From the NCBI RefSeq assembly GCF_003217215.1, contig NZ_QJTD01000004.1, positions 114,790 through 178,789 on the forward strand: a stretch of 64,000 bases of DNA. The letters run 5' to 3'. This stretch comes from Winogradskyella epiphytica. GTDB lineage: Bacteria; Bacteroidota; Bacteroidia; Flavobacteriales; Flavobacteriaceae. The translations under genes were made by a program, and so were the position numbers. Positions 16,515 through 24,900 of this stretch are shown here, piece after piece. Within the stretch, counting starts at the first letter, position 1. The number at the start of each line of letters is the position of its first letter. The notes under the pieces were generated by a model. The model did not search any database. It was given only the letters and a program-made list of their open reading frames with translations, and was not told where the DNA came from.

Positions 16515-16587
16515 CTATTTTTAAGGTTTAATTTAAAAAATAAAAATTAATAGCAGCTAATGGTCTAAGGCTTAGTGTTTAAAAAGA

Positions 16588-18258
16588 TTAAATATTATAC
16601 TCGGATAATGGTTTCGTGAATTTCTCTGGGTCAGCGGCTAAATGGTATCTAGGGTCATCAATATCATCGACGATAACTTCTTTAAATTTCGGGCTGGCTT
16701 TATACATTAAGGCTTTACAATCAGAGCTCAAATGTTTTAATTTAATCGTTTTACCCGCGGCTTCATATTTATTGACCAGATTGAAAATAGCTTCTAATGC
16801 CGAATGATCACTCACACGAGATTCAACAAAGTCGATAATTACATGGTCTGGGTCATTTTTCACATCAAACTTCATATTAAAATTTTGAATGGATCCAAAA
16901 AACAATGGTCCCCAAATTTCATAGACTTTCGTTCCGTCCTCTTTCATACGTTTACGTGCTCTAATCATGATAGCGTTCTTCCATGCAAATACAAGAGCTG
17001 AAACAATAACTCCAATAAATACGGCAATTGCTAAATCAAAAAATACTGTTACAGCAGACACAATTATTAATACTGCGGCATCTGACACAGGTATTTTTCG
17101 AATAATTCTAAAACTTGACCAAGCAAATGTTTCAATAACCATCATAAACATTACACCCACTAAAGCTGCAATAGGAACTTGTTCAATATATTGTGCTGTA
17201 AATAAGATAAAGGTCAATAGGGTTAAGGCCATAGCAATTCCTGATAAACGACCTCTACCTCCTGCGTTTAAATTAATAACGGTTTGACCAATCATACCGC
17301 AACCACCAGTTCCACCGAATAATCCACTAACGATATTTCCAGTTCCCTGAGCTACACATTCTCTGTTTCCATCACCTCTAGTCTCCGTTAGTTCGTCTAC
17401 TAGGTTCATAGTCATTAATGACTCAATAAGCCCTACAGAGGCCGCTAAGAAGGCGTATGGAAGGATGAACTTCAAAGTATCTAAGTTAATAGGTAGGTTT
17501 TGCCAAAGTTCCATATTTGGAGTAGGGAATTCGCCTTTTAATCCATCTCCACCACCTTCAATAATATAGGATCCTACGGTACTTACCTCTAGTCCACCAA
17601 AAACAACAACTGCTGTAGTGATTAAGATGGCTGTTAAAGCTGCTGGGATTTTTTTAGTTAATCTAGGAAGTAACCAGATCACACCCATGGTTAAAGCAAC
17701 TAAGCCAATCATGATATATAATTCTGTTCCTTCCATTGGAACATTGATGTATTTTTTTAGACCATCGGCACCTACCTCTAGTTCCTTATGAGAGAACATT
17801 CGGAGTTGGGCTAGGAATATAACTATGGCCAAACCATTGACGAAGCCCATCATTACTGAATGCGGTATCAATCGTACATACCTACCTAACTTAAAGACAC
17901 CTGCTAGTATTTGTATGACGCCCATGAGTATAACGGCTGCTAATAAATAAAAGTAGCCCATATTATCAACTGGCGAGTCAAATAATAATCCTTTAGAATG
18001 TCCATCTTGAATTAGGTTGATAAATATAACCGCTACTGCGCCAGCAGCACCTGATATTAACGCAGGACGACCTCCGAAAAACGCAGCGATTAATCCAACC
18101 ATGAAGGCACCTGATAAGGCTACTAAAGGGTCAATTTGTATGACGAATGCAAAAGCAACTACTTCAGGTATCATAGCTAATGATACTGTAATACCCGCAA
18201 GAATATCATTTTTAGGGTTTTCTGTAAAGTATTTAATGGCTTTTTGTCCTAGAATCAT
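16588..18258 (-). CDS. SulP family inorganic anion transporter (with STAS domain)
   Basis: An inner-membrane anion transporter (SLC26/SulP). The first 440 residues are mostly hydrophobic with 10-12 predicted membrane segments and family motifs such as GITVSLAMIPEVVAFAFV near the start (TM1) and GTGNIVSGLFGGTGGCGMIG (about 306-325). The C-terminal STAS domain is at about 450-540 (PDHVIIDFVESRVSDHSALE). Substrates in this family include sulfate, bicarbonate and other anions; nothing in the sequence or the neighbourhood (no carbonic anhydrase, no sulfate reduction genes) decides it. At 556 residues it is of normal length. A TATCTTTG box lies about 25 bases upstream. Confidence 0.9.
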   Translation of the reverse strand: MILGQKAIKYFTENPKNDILAGITVSLAMIPEVVAFAFVIQIDPLVALSGAFMVGLIAAFFGGRPALISGAAGAVAVIFINLIQDGHSKGLLFDSPVDNMGYFYLLAAVILMGVIQILAGVFKLGRYVRLIPHSVMMGFVNGLAIVIFLAQLRMFSHKELEVGADGLKKYINVPMEGTELYIMIGLVALTMGVIWLLPRLTKKIPAALTAILITTAVVVFGGLEVSTVGSYIIEGGGDGLKGEFPTPNMELWQNLPINLDTLKFILPYAFLAASVGLIESLMTMNLVDELTETRGDGNRECVAQGTGNIVSGLFGGTGGCGMIGQTVINLNAGGRGRLSGIAMALTLLTFILFTAQYIEQVPIAALVGVMFMMVIETFAWSSFRIIRKIPVSDAAVLIIVSAVTVFFDLAIAVFIGVIVSALVFAWKNAIMIRARKRMKEDGTKVYEIWGPLFFGSIQNFNMKFDVKNDPDHVIIDFVESRVSDHSALEAIFNLVNKYEAAGKTIKLKHLSSDCKALMYKASPKFKEVIVDDIDDPRYHLAADPEKFTKPLSEYNI

Positions 18259-18280
18259 AATTTATTTTGTTGAAAGGCGG

Positions 18281-18288
18281 CAAAGATA
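18281..18288 (-). promoter_or_regulatory. Promoter -7 box of the SulP gene
   Basis: On the minus strand TATCTTTGCC fits the TAnnTTTG consensus, 22 bases before the start codon. No TTG at the expected distance is seen. Confidence 0.42.
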
Positions 18289-18437
18289 TACTTTTTGGAT
18301 TTATAGTTGAAAAGTTTGGTTTTTCAATATGAGGTATCTCTATATGGTTTATACTAAGATATTCTTATTCTTTTAGAGTGGCTTATACAACTATTGTGGA
18401 TTTGATGCTTTTCAATTTTTCTATTGTAATTATGTCA

Positions 18438-18466
18438 ACAAAAAAAAGCATTGGGATTACCAATGC
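18438..18466 (-). terminator. Terminator of the DUF4136 gene
   Basis: AGCATTGG and CCAATGCT pair around GATTA; on the minus strand the stem is followed by a run of nine Ts. It is 24 bases beyond the DUF4136 stop and probably ends the whole DUF5522-hutU-DUF4136 transcript. Confidence 0.8.
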
Positions 18467-18489
18467 TCTTTATATTTAAATTGCAATAC

Positions 18490-19035
18490 TTATTTTTTCT
18501 CTGGTGGAAACTGTAATAACATTTGAGAAACGAATTCTTTAATACGCGCTTCTTTTTTGTCAATGTTTCTAGTTTCAAGATTTCCTGTTCCTGAACCTTG
18601 CCATATTAATTCTTTCTTCTTTGTATCTATAAGATCAATGTATAGCACACCTTCTGTGGTTGTAGATACGGTATTGCCATGGGATCTCCATCCCCAGCCA
18701 CCATAGCCGCCCCAGCCCCAAGCTCCATAGCCCCAAGCATTGTTATAAATGTCTACACGTTGATTGGATTTGGTGAATATGCTCACAAGCATATCTGGGG
18801 TTTCAGATTTGGTAAAACCTTTTGCCATTAATTCGGCCTCAATAGCTCTTAGTATTCTCCGTTTATCGATGTCATTGATTTCAGCTTTATCAATACCAGG
18901 TTTGAAAAAGGCGAAGGTTTTGTAATTGTCAAAATTTGCTTCTCTGTCGTAGTCGGATGCAACTTTAACTGATCTACAGGACGTAAGTCCAATTAGCAAC
19001 ATAATTATTGGCGTGAATTTGAGTAATTTTCTCAT
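18490..19035 (-). CDS. DUF4136 lipoprotein
   Basis: A 181-residue envelope protein of the DUF4136 family, of unknown function. A lipoprotein signal peptide ends at Cys20 (LTSC). The conserved family start SDYDREANFDNYKTFAFF (about 27-44) is followed by an ERxxxAIEAELMAKGF-like helix. A strikingly aromatic, Gly/Trp-rich stretch WGYGAWGWGGYGGWGWRSHG occupies 101-120. The C-terminal part (GVLYIDLIDTKKKELIWQG) is typical of the family. It begins 19 bases after the hutU stop, so it is probably co-transcribed with hutU. There is no known link with histidine catabolism. Confidence 0.85.
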   Translation of the reverse strand: MRKLLKFTPIIMLLIGLTSCRSVKVASDYDREANFDNYKTFAFFKPGIDKAEINDIDKRRILRAIEAELMAKGFTKSETPDMLVSIFTKSNQRVDIYNNAWGYGAWGWGGYGGWGWRSHGNTVSTTTEGVLYIDLIDTKKKELIWQGSGTGNLETRNIDKKEARIKEFVSQMLLQFPPEKK

Positions 19036-19054
19036 AATGGCAAGGTGTTTTAAG

Positions 19055-21055
19055 TTATACTTCGTTTAATAAATTATCATCTACGAAGTTTGGTAAGGTT
19101 ACCTTTAAATTTGGTTCCATTTCCATTGCGCGTTTAATGGCAAAAATAGCCCCTTCATTTCTAGCCCAACTTCGTCTTGAGATGCCATTATTAACATCCC
19201 AAAATAACATCTGTTTCAATCGTTTAGATGCTTCTTTAGTACCATCAAGAACCATACCAAAACCACCATTAATTACTTCGCCCCAACCAACACCACCGCC
19301 ATTGTGAATGCTTACCCAAGTTGCTCCTCTAAAGCTGTCACCGATTACATTTTGTATAGCCATATCTGCTGTAAAGCGTGAACCATCGTATATATTGCTT
19401 GTTTCTCTGTAAGGAGAATCCGTTCCTGAAACATCGTGATGATCTCTTCCTAAAACCACAGGGCCAATGTCTCCTTTGCTAATCGCTTGATTGAAGGCTT
19501 CGGCAATTTTCATTCTACCTTCTGCATCTGCGTATAGAATTCTGGCTTGAGATCCTACAACAAGTTTATTTTCTTGTGCGCCTTTAATCCATTGAATATT
19601 ATCAGCCATTTGTTGCTGAATTTCTTCAGGAGAATTCTTCATGATTTCCTCAAGAACTTGGCAAGCGATTTCATCCGTTTTTTTTAAGTCTTCCGGTTTA
19701 CCTGAAGCGCAGACCCATCTAAAAGGTCCAAAGCCAAAATCGAAACACATAGGTCCCATAATATCTTGAACATAGCTAGGGTATTTAAAATCTATACCGT
19801 TTACGGCCATAATATCGGCTCCTGCTCTCGATGCTTCAAGAAGAAAAGCATTTCCGTAATCAAAGAAATAAGTGCCCTTCGCCGTATGTTTATTTATGGC
19901 TCGCGCATGTCGACGCAATGTTTCTTGAACCTTCTCTTTAAATAATTCAGGTTGGTTGGCCATCATTTCGTTGGCTTCTTCAAAAGAAATATCAGCAGGG
20001 TAGTAGCCACCTGCCCATGGATTGTGCAGAGATGTTTGGTCACTTCCTAAATCGATTTGAATATTTGCTTCATCAAATTTCTCCCATACATCCACTATAT
20101 TACCTAGATATGCGATTGAAATGGTTTCTTTTTCAGTTTTAGCTTTATGAACACGAGCAACTAATTCATCTAGGTCTGTGATTTTCTCATCAATCCAACC
20201 TTGATCTAATCTTACTTGGGTGATTTTTGGGTTAACCTCTGCACAAACTGTAATACAACCTGCAATATTTCCTGCTTTTGGTTGCGCTCCAGACATACCT
20301 CCTAAACCAGATGTTACAAATAGATGGCCTTTAGGTTCTTTGTTAATCTTTCGGAAACCGTTTAAAACTGTAATCGTTGTACCATGAACAATTCCTTGAG
20401 GACCAATGTACATATAACTTCCTGCCGTCATTTGGCCATATTGGGTCACACCTAAGGCGTTGAACTTTTCCCAATCATCTGGTTTGGAGTAGTTAGGGAT
20501 CATCATACCGTTTGTAACTACCACGCGTGGCGCCTCTTTATGTGAAGGGAATAATCCCATAGGATGACCAGAATACATCACTAAAGTTTGCTCGTCTGTC
20601 ATTTCAGCCAAATACTTCATGGTTAGTCGGTATTGTGCCCAATTTGAGAATACACCACCATTACCGCCATAAGTAATTAGCTCATGTGGATGTTGAGCTA
20701 CTGCATAATCCAAATTATTCTGAATCATTAGCATAATAGCTGCGGCTTGAGTTGATTTCGCTGGATATTCTGAAATTGGTCTCGCATACATTTTATAATC
20801 AGGCCTCAAGCGATACATGTAAATACGACCATAAGTATCTAATTCGTGTTTGAATTCAGGTAATAAAGTCTCATGGTGCTTTTTATCAAAATAGCGCAGC
20901 GCATTTCTAAGTGCTAATTTTTCTTCTTCAGGAGAAAGAATTGCTTTTCGCTTTGGTGCATGATTTATTGAAGTATCGTAAGCTTTTGGTTCTGGTAATA
21001 TATTAGGAATACCTTCTAGTATTTGATCTTGAAATGATAGTTTAGTTGTATGCAT
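19055..21055 (-). CDS. hutU: Urocanate hydratase HutU
   Basis: Urocanase converts urocanate to 4-imidazolone-5-propanoate, the second step of histidine degradation, using tightly bound NAD; cytoplasmic. The NAD-binding loop GLGGMSGAQPKAG is at about 251-263. The active-site region GFGPFRWVCASG (441-452) contains Cys449, equivalent to the essential Cys410 of the Pseudomonas enzyme. The 666-residue length is that of the longer Bacteroidota/eukaryote-like branch, against about 555 in Pseudomonas and Bacillus. The start overlaps the stop of the DUF5522 gene by one base (TAATG), so translation is coupled. hutH, hutI and hutG are not in this window. Confidence 0.95.
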   Translation of the reverse strand: MHTTKLSFQDQILEGIPNILPEPKAYDTSINHAPKRKAILSPEEEKLALRNALRYFDKKHHETLLPEFKHELDTYGRIYMYRLRPDYKMYARPISEYPAKSTQAAAIMLMIQNNLDYAVAQHPHELITYGGNGGVFSNWAQYRLTMKYLAEMTDEQTLVMYSGHPMGLFPSHKEAPRVVVTNGMMIPNYSKPDDWEKFNALGVTQYGQMTAGSYMYIGPQGIVHGTTITVLNGFRKINKEPKGHLFVTSGLGGMSGAQPKAGNIAGCITVCAEVNPKITQVRLDQGWIDEKITDLDELVARVHKAKTEKETISIAYLGNIVDVWEKFDEANIQIDLGSDQTSLHNPWAGGYYPADISFEEANEMMANQPELFKEKVQETLRRHARAINKHTAKGTYFFDYGNAFLLEASRAGADIMAVNGIDFKYPSYVQDIMGPMCFDFGFGPFRWVCASGKPEDLKKTDEIACQVLEEIMKNSPEEIQQQMADNIQWIKGAQENKLVVGSQARILYADAEGRMKIAEAFNQAISKGDIGPVVLGRDHHDVSGTDSPYRETSNIYDGSRFTADMAIQNVIGDSFRGATWVSIHNGGGVGWGEVINGGFGMVLDGTKEASKRLKQMLFWDVNNGISRRSWARNEGAIFAIKRAMEMEPNLKVTLPNFVDDNLLNEV

Positions 21056-21243
21056 TACTTTTTGTTTTGTAAATTCTTATTCGTTTTCTGTGGCGCGTTT
21101 TTATTAAATCCATACGGACAATGTCTGCAGCCACTTTCGCAACAATAGCCACGCTTTAGATGGTATTGCTCAGTAAAACAGCGGTAACCTTCAGGTGTAA
21201 GATAATAGTCACCGTCTTCAATTGGAACGTATTTTTTCATCAT
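21055..21243 (-). CDS. DUF5522 small cysteine-rich protein
   Basis: A 62-residue protein with the pattern DGDYYLTPEGYRCFTEQYHL then GYCCESGCRHCPYGF (about 32-46), the hallmark of DUF5522. Four closely spaced cysteines (C-C-x3-C-x2-C) suggest a metal site, zinc or iron-sulfur, but this is not established. The C-terminus is basic and polar. The gene overlaps hutU by one base and precedes it, so the two are made together. Two consecutive ATGs (21243, 21240) are possible starts; the upstream TATCTTTG box is so close that the mRNA may be nearly leaderless. A role linked with urocanase is only inferred from the coupling. Confidence 0.8.
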   Translation of the reverse strand: MMKKYVPIEDGDYYLTPEGYRCFTEQYHLKRGYCCESGCRHCPYGFNKNAPQKTNKNLQNKK

Positions 21244-21247
21244 CTCA

Positions 21248-21255
21248 CAAAGATA
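21248..21255 (-). promoter_or_regulatory. Promoter -7 box of DUF5522-hutU
   Basis: On the minus strand TATCTTTG lies only four bases before the first ATG at 21243. Transcription would start at or within a few bases of the start codon. No good TTG is seen at -33. Confidence 0.42.
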
Positions 21256-21364
21256 AGAAAATAGATTGTTGGATGACTTATGGGTTAAAGAGGTTTAATT
21301 TTTTTCATTTTTTAAATAAGATGTTTTGTTGTTGAGAAGTTTATTTGTTTCTTACATACTCTAT

Positions 21365-21440
21365 ACGGAGTCACTACGGAGTCACTACGGAGTCACTACG
21401 GAGTCACTACGGAGTCACTACGGAGTCACTACGGAGTCAT
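21365..21440. repeat. 11-bp tandem repeat, about 6.9 units
   Basis: ACGGAGTCACT is repeated six times without a mismatch from 21365 to 21430, with a seventh partial unit ending ACGGAGTCAT. It is intergenic, about 120 bases upstream of the DUF5522-hutU start on one side and about 140 bases upstream of the small HEXXH gene on the other. The period is close to one DNA turn. Confidence 0.97.
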
Positions 21441-21447
21441 GATTAGG

Positions 21448-21566
21448 TTAATTTTTAAAATTTAGCTGTAGAAAATCAGGTACACAATCATAATTTGGAG
21501 GTCTTTCTAAATAAAAATCAACCCGATGGCCTTCTCCTTTATATTTTTTAAATTGTAATTTGGTTT
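21448..21566 (-). pseudogene. Possible gene remnant (coding-like segment without a start)
   Basis: On the minus strand this segment reads as about 39 codons ending in TAA at 21448, with protein-like text such as KGEGHRVDFYLERPPNYDCV and then PDFLQLNFKN. The frame is closed upstream by a TGA and has no ATG, GTG or TTG. The composition (Pro, Arg, Cys, Asp mix) is unlike random AT-rich DNA, so it may be the 3' end of a decayed gene. I do not recognise the family. Confidence 0.35.
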
Positions 21567-21578
21567 GATTATTGAATT

Positions 21579-21911
21579 GTGTTGTTTGTGATATTTATTT
21601 CAAAATATGTTGTTCCGAAAGGTTATATAGGTATTAGTATCTTCCCTTTTGTGTTTTTAAAGACCAAATCTTTAAAGGCAAATCTCGTGGTGATTAATCA
21701 TGAGAAAATTCATCTTAGACAGCAATTAGAACTACTCATTATTCCGTTTTTTATCTTTTATATGATTGAATTTATATATCGATGGATTCAATACAGGAAT
21801 TGGGATTTGGCATATCGAAATGTTTCTTTTGAGCGAGAAGCTTATGCTAAAGAAAAAGACCTTAACTATTTAAAGTCAAGGCCTTTTTGGGGTTTTTGGA
21901 CATATTTATGA
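21579..21911 (+). CDS. Small membrane protein with HEXXH zinc-peptidase-like motif
   Basis: About 110 residues, family not known by name. Seen: an N-terminal hydrophobic stretch (about 1-26), then VVINHEKIHLRQQLELL (about 37-53) carrying HEKIH, which fits the zinc-binding HEXXH, directly followed by a second membrane segment (about 53-70). Further on is FEREAYAKEKD, where the E-x-x-A-Y could supply a third ligand as in gluzincins. There is no ATG near the start: GTG 21579, TTG 21582 or GTG 21588 are candidates, after an in-frame TGA at 21573. The last codons overlap a terminator hairpin. It resembles a minimal membrane peptidase, but activity is inference. Confidence 0.6.
   Translation: MLFVIFISKYVVPKGYIGISIFPFVFLKTKSLKANLVVINHEKIHLRQQLELLIIPFFIFYMIEFIYRWIQYRNWDLAYRNVSFEREAYAKEKDLNYLKSRPFWGFWTYL
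21852..21888. terminator. Terminator hairpin overlapping the end of the HEXXH gene
   Basis: AAAAAGACCTTAAC and GTCAAGGCCTTTTT form an imperfect stem around a short AT loop, followed by Ts on both strands. It lies inside the 3' coding region of the HEXXH gene and about 25 bases past the stop of the convergent giant gene, so it probably serves both. Confidence 0.6.
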
Positions 21912-21912
21912 T

Positions 21913-24900
21913 TTACTTTAAAATAACTTTTTCAACTTTTTGAATGCCATTTTCTAAAGTAGCTTTAACGACATAAGTTCCTTTTGATAAGGCCATATTG
22001 TTCAAAATGAAATCGGAATTATTGATGCTGTCATTACTGAATAGCTCTCTACCTAAAACATCGAATACTGAAACTGATTTAATAAGGTTATTATCGGAAC
22101 TAACTTTTATGTAACTGTTGTTAGGAGCGGTGATGCTCAGGTTATTTAAGGTTTGTTGGTCTGCAATACTTAAGGCTGCATTTGTGTAGCGAAGGATAAA
22201 ACGATCGTTATATGTCCCGGCATCTGATTTGAAACTATAAGGAGCTATTCTTAAATCGTGAATAATATTCATATAAGTGTCTTCTAAAAAGATACCTTGA
22301 TTAGTGCTTTCAAACAACCCATCAATTGTATTTATGCCGATGGTAAACGAATCGTTTTCCGATATGGTGAAACCTAAAGGAATCGTGTCGTCTTGTGAGA
22401 AGGGCAATGCGCGACCTTGTATAGAGTATGTACTTTCACCGATTAGTGAATAAAAATTAGTAGGTTGGTTTAGAAAATTATATCCATCGTATAATCTATC
22501 GTAATCGTTTGTGGCATTAGCAATATACCCGACTAGTAAGGTATGCCCCTTATTATCTGACCCTGCTAAGTCTAACCAAATTCTATGTTTTTCTGGAGTG
22601 TCGACTTCTTGTCTGTAAAAACTGTTATTAGCTTGGGACTTGTCTCTTAAGCTATTATTAAAAAGGACGGATTCACTTAAGCCTGCTGTATCCATCATGA
22701 GTACCATAAAAGCTTGTCCGGAGGCTATGTTTAAGTCGCCAACCGTAGGAGGTATGGTTCCCGTTGGGTTATGTTCAATATAGATATTATCGTAGTTTAA
22801 GCCGTAATCCCCATAAAAAGGATCATTATTTGCAGCACTAGGTAACGCCGTATGAGGCCATAAGTAAATGGTACCGCTAATATGGGAATTTAAATTCACA
22901 AATTTATTTGCGGATATGGATGACGGATATGGATTTCCTAATAAATTCCAATTATCGTCTTGGGCGGTGGCTGTATTTCCATTACCAATATAGTCTAATC
23001 CTGTATAGTTTCCTCTATTTATTGGTACTACTATTTCACCGTTGTTAGGCACTCCTGTGAATAAGGCGGTGTTATTGGATACCGGTATGGTGGTTGCAGG
23101 AGGTAGCACGGTTGGTGTGCCCGAAAGACCCCTAACGATATAACCGGTACCATCAATCATTGTACCTGTGGCATTTTGCCAATCACCATGATTACCACTT
23201 CCATTTTCTGTAATGGTTGGAATCCATTGCCAAATAAGACTTGCGGATGTATTTGGAGAGATGTTGCCTACATTGAAACCTTTTACTGGCGATGACCAAT
23301 AGACATAGTTGAGGTTGTCTACAGGTGAAAAATCGTCTTTAGGAGCTCGTTGTACATGAACATTTCCGGAGTTTGGTTTTGTGGTAAGATCGTTTATTTG
23401 AATGAGGCTCGCGCTATTTTTAATATTAAAAACACCTGTATTTTCAACGTTTATCCAATCTTGTACGGTTAGCATATACTCTGGTTCTAGGTGTAAAATA
23501 CCTCCATTTTTCACTGTAACATTTAACGCTTCGGCATGAAGTAGGGTACCGTCTACACTACTTTCTTGACCGTTAGGTATAATCACACAGTTGTCTAAGG
23601 TTGGTACACCAGGTGGGCTCCAATTACTATCATTGTTCCAATCGTTGTAGGGGCTTTTGAAAATTTTGGTGTTGTTGGTCACAAGAGCTGTACCTGTTGC
23701 TTCGCATCCATTAGATAAGGTGGCGCTTACGGGAATATGAAAAGTAGCATTTTCTAATTGGTCTATCGTAGGCCTGATATAAATAGAATTAATTTGTGTT
23801 CCTGGTGTATAAGGTATTGTAGCTGCTGCATCCGTAAATGCATCCACTGTAGAAGGGTCATAAGTAAATGCTGTATTAAGCGGTTTGTCACCGTAAAGTT
23901 TAATATCGTCTACGGCAACACCGTCACCTAACCAACCATTCTCACTTGCTTCTGAATAGTGCCTGATTCTCAAGCTTAAGTTACTTTCACCAATATAGGT
24001 TGATAAATCATGGTTTATTTCGTGAAATTTAGAGCCATATCCTACGGTATTAGTGAATTTTTGAATTTCAATAGGGTAAGTTAACCCACCGTCTGTAGAT
24101 AATTCAATAGCTACATATTCATTATCTGGGTTGCTTCCGTTTTGGAAATATCTTGAATAGTATAATTTTAGATTTAAAGTTAAGTTTAAAAAGTCAGTGG
24201 CATCAACGGGAGTTACTAGTTCTAATGAATTATGTACTATACTATTTGGTGGGGTTGGAGCCGTATCGGACAGTGCTAAAGCAAATTTATCACTTCCAAA
24301 GCCAGAGGATATTGCTGGGTACCATACATTTACATTGTTTCCTGGAACATAGACACTTTCCCTGTTTTGCCATTTGGCTGTATCATTTATTAGATTATTG
24401 TTTAAATTATCGGAATGTTTATAGTTGTTAAAAGCACCAAGTCCTCCAGATTCAAAGTCTTCATCGATAAGGTATGCTAATTCTATATCACCACCAGCTG
24501 TTAATTGTATGATATCATTACCACAGATTACAGGGGTTTCGGGGTTAAAGGTTACTGTTGGCGTTGGATTTACCTTTGCAGTTATTTCGGTTTTAACTAT
24601 AGATTCACAACTACCATTAGTGGCTGTTACCCAATAAGATGTTGTAGAACTTAGTACTGGTGTTGTCCAATCTCCTTGAGGCGTGTTTTGGAATGGTGTA
24701 GTATCGGTTTCATTATAATACCAATTAATAGTGGTTCCTGGGCTAGCTGTAACATTAAGAGTTACAGCACCGTTATTACAAGTTTCACTATCTATAATGT
24801 TTGTAATAACCGCATCGCAGTTGGCAATAACGGTAAATAAGTAGTCCTCAGTTTCACCAAAATTATATTTATATATATCGTCGTAATAAGGAAATCCTTC

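Noticed and set aside
21365..21440. Considered whether the tandem units are a CRISPR array
   Set aside because: The 11-bp units are directly adjacent with no spacers, and no cas genes are near.
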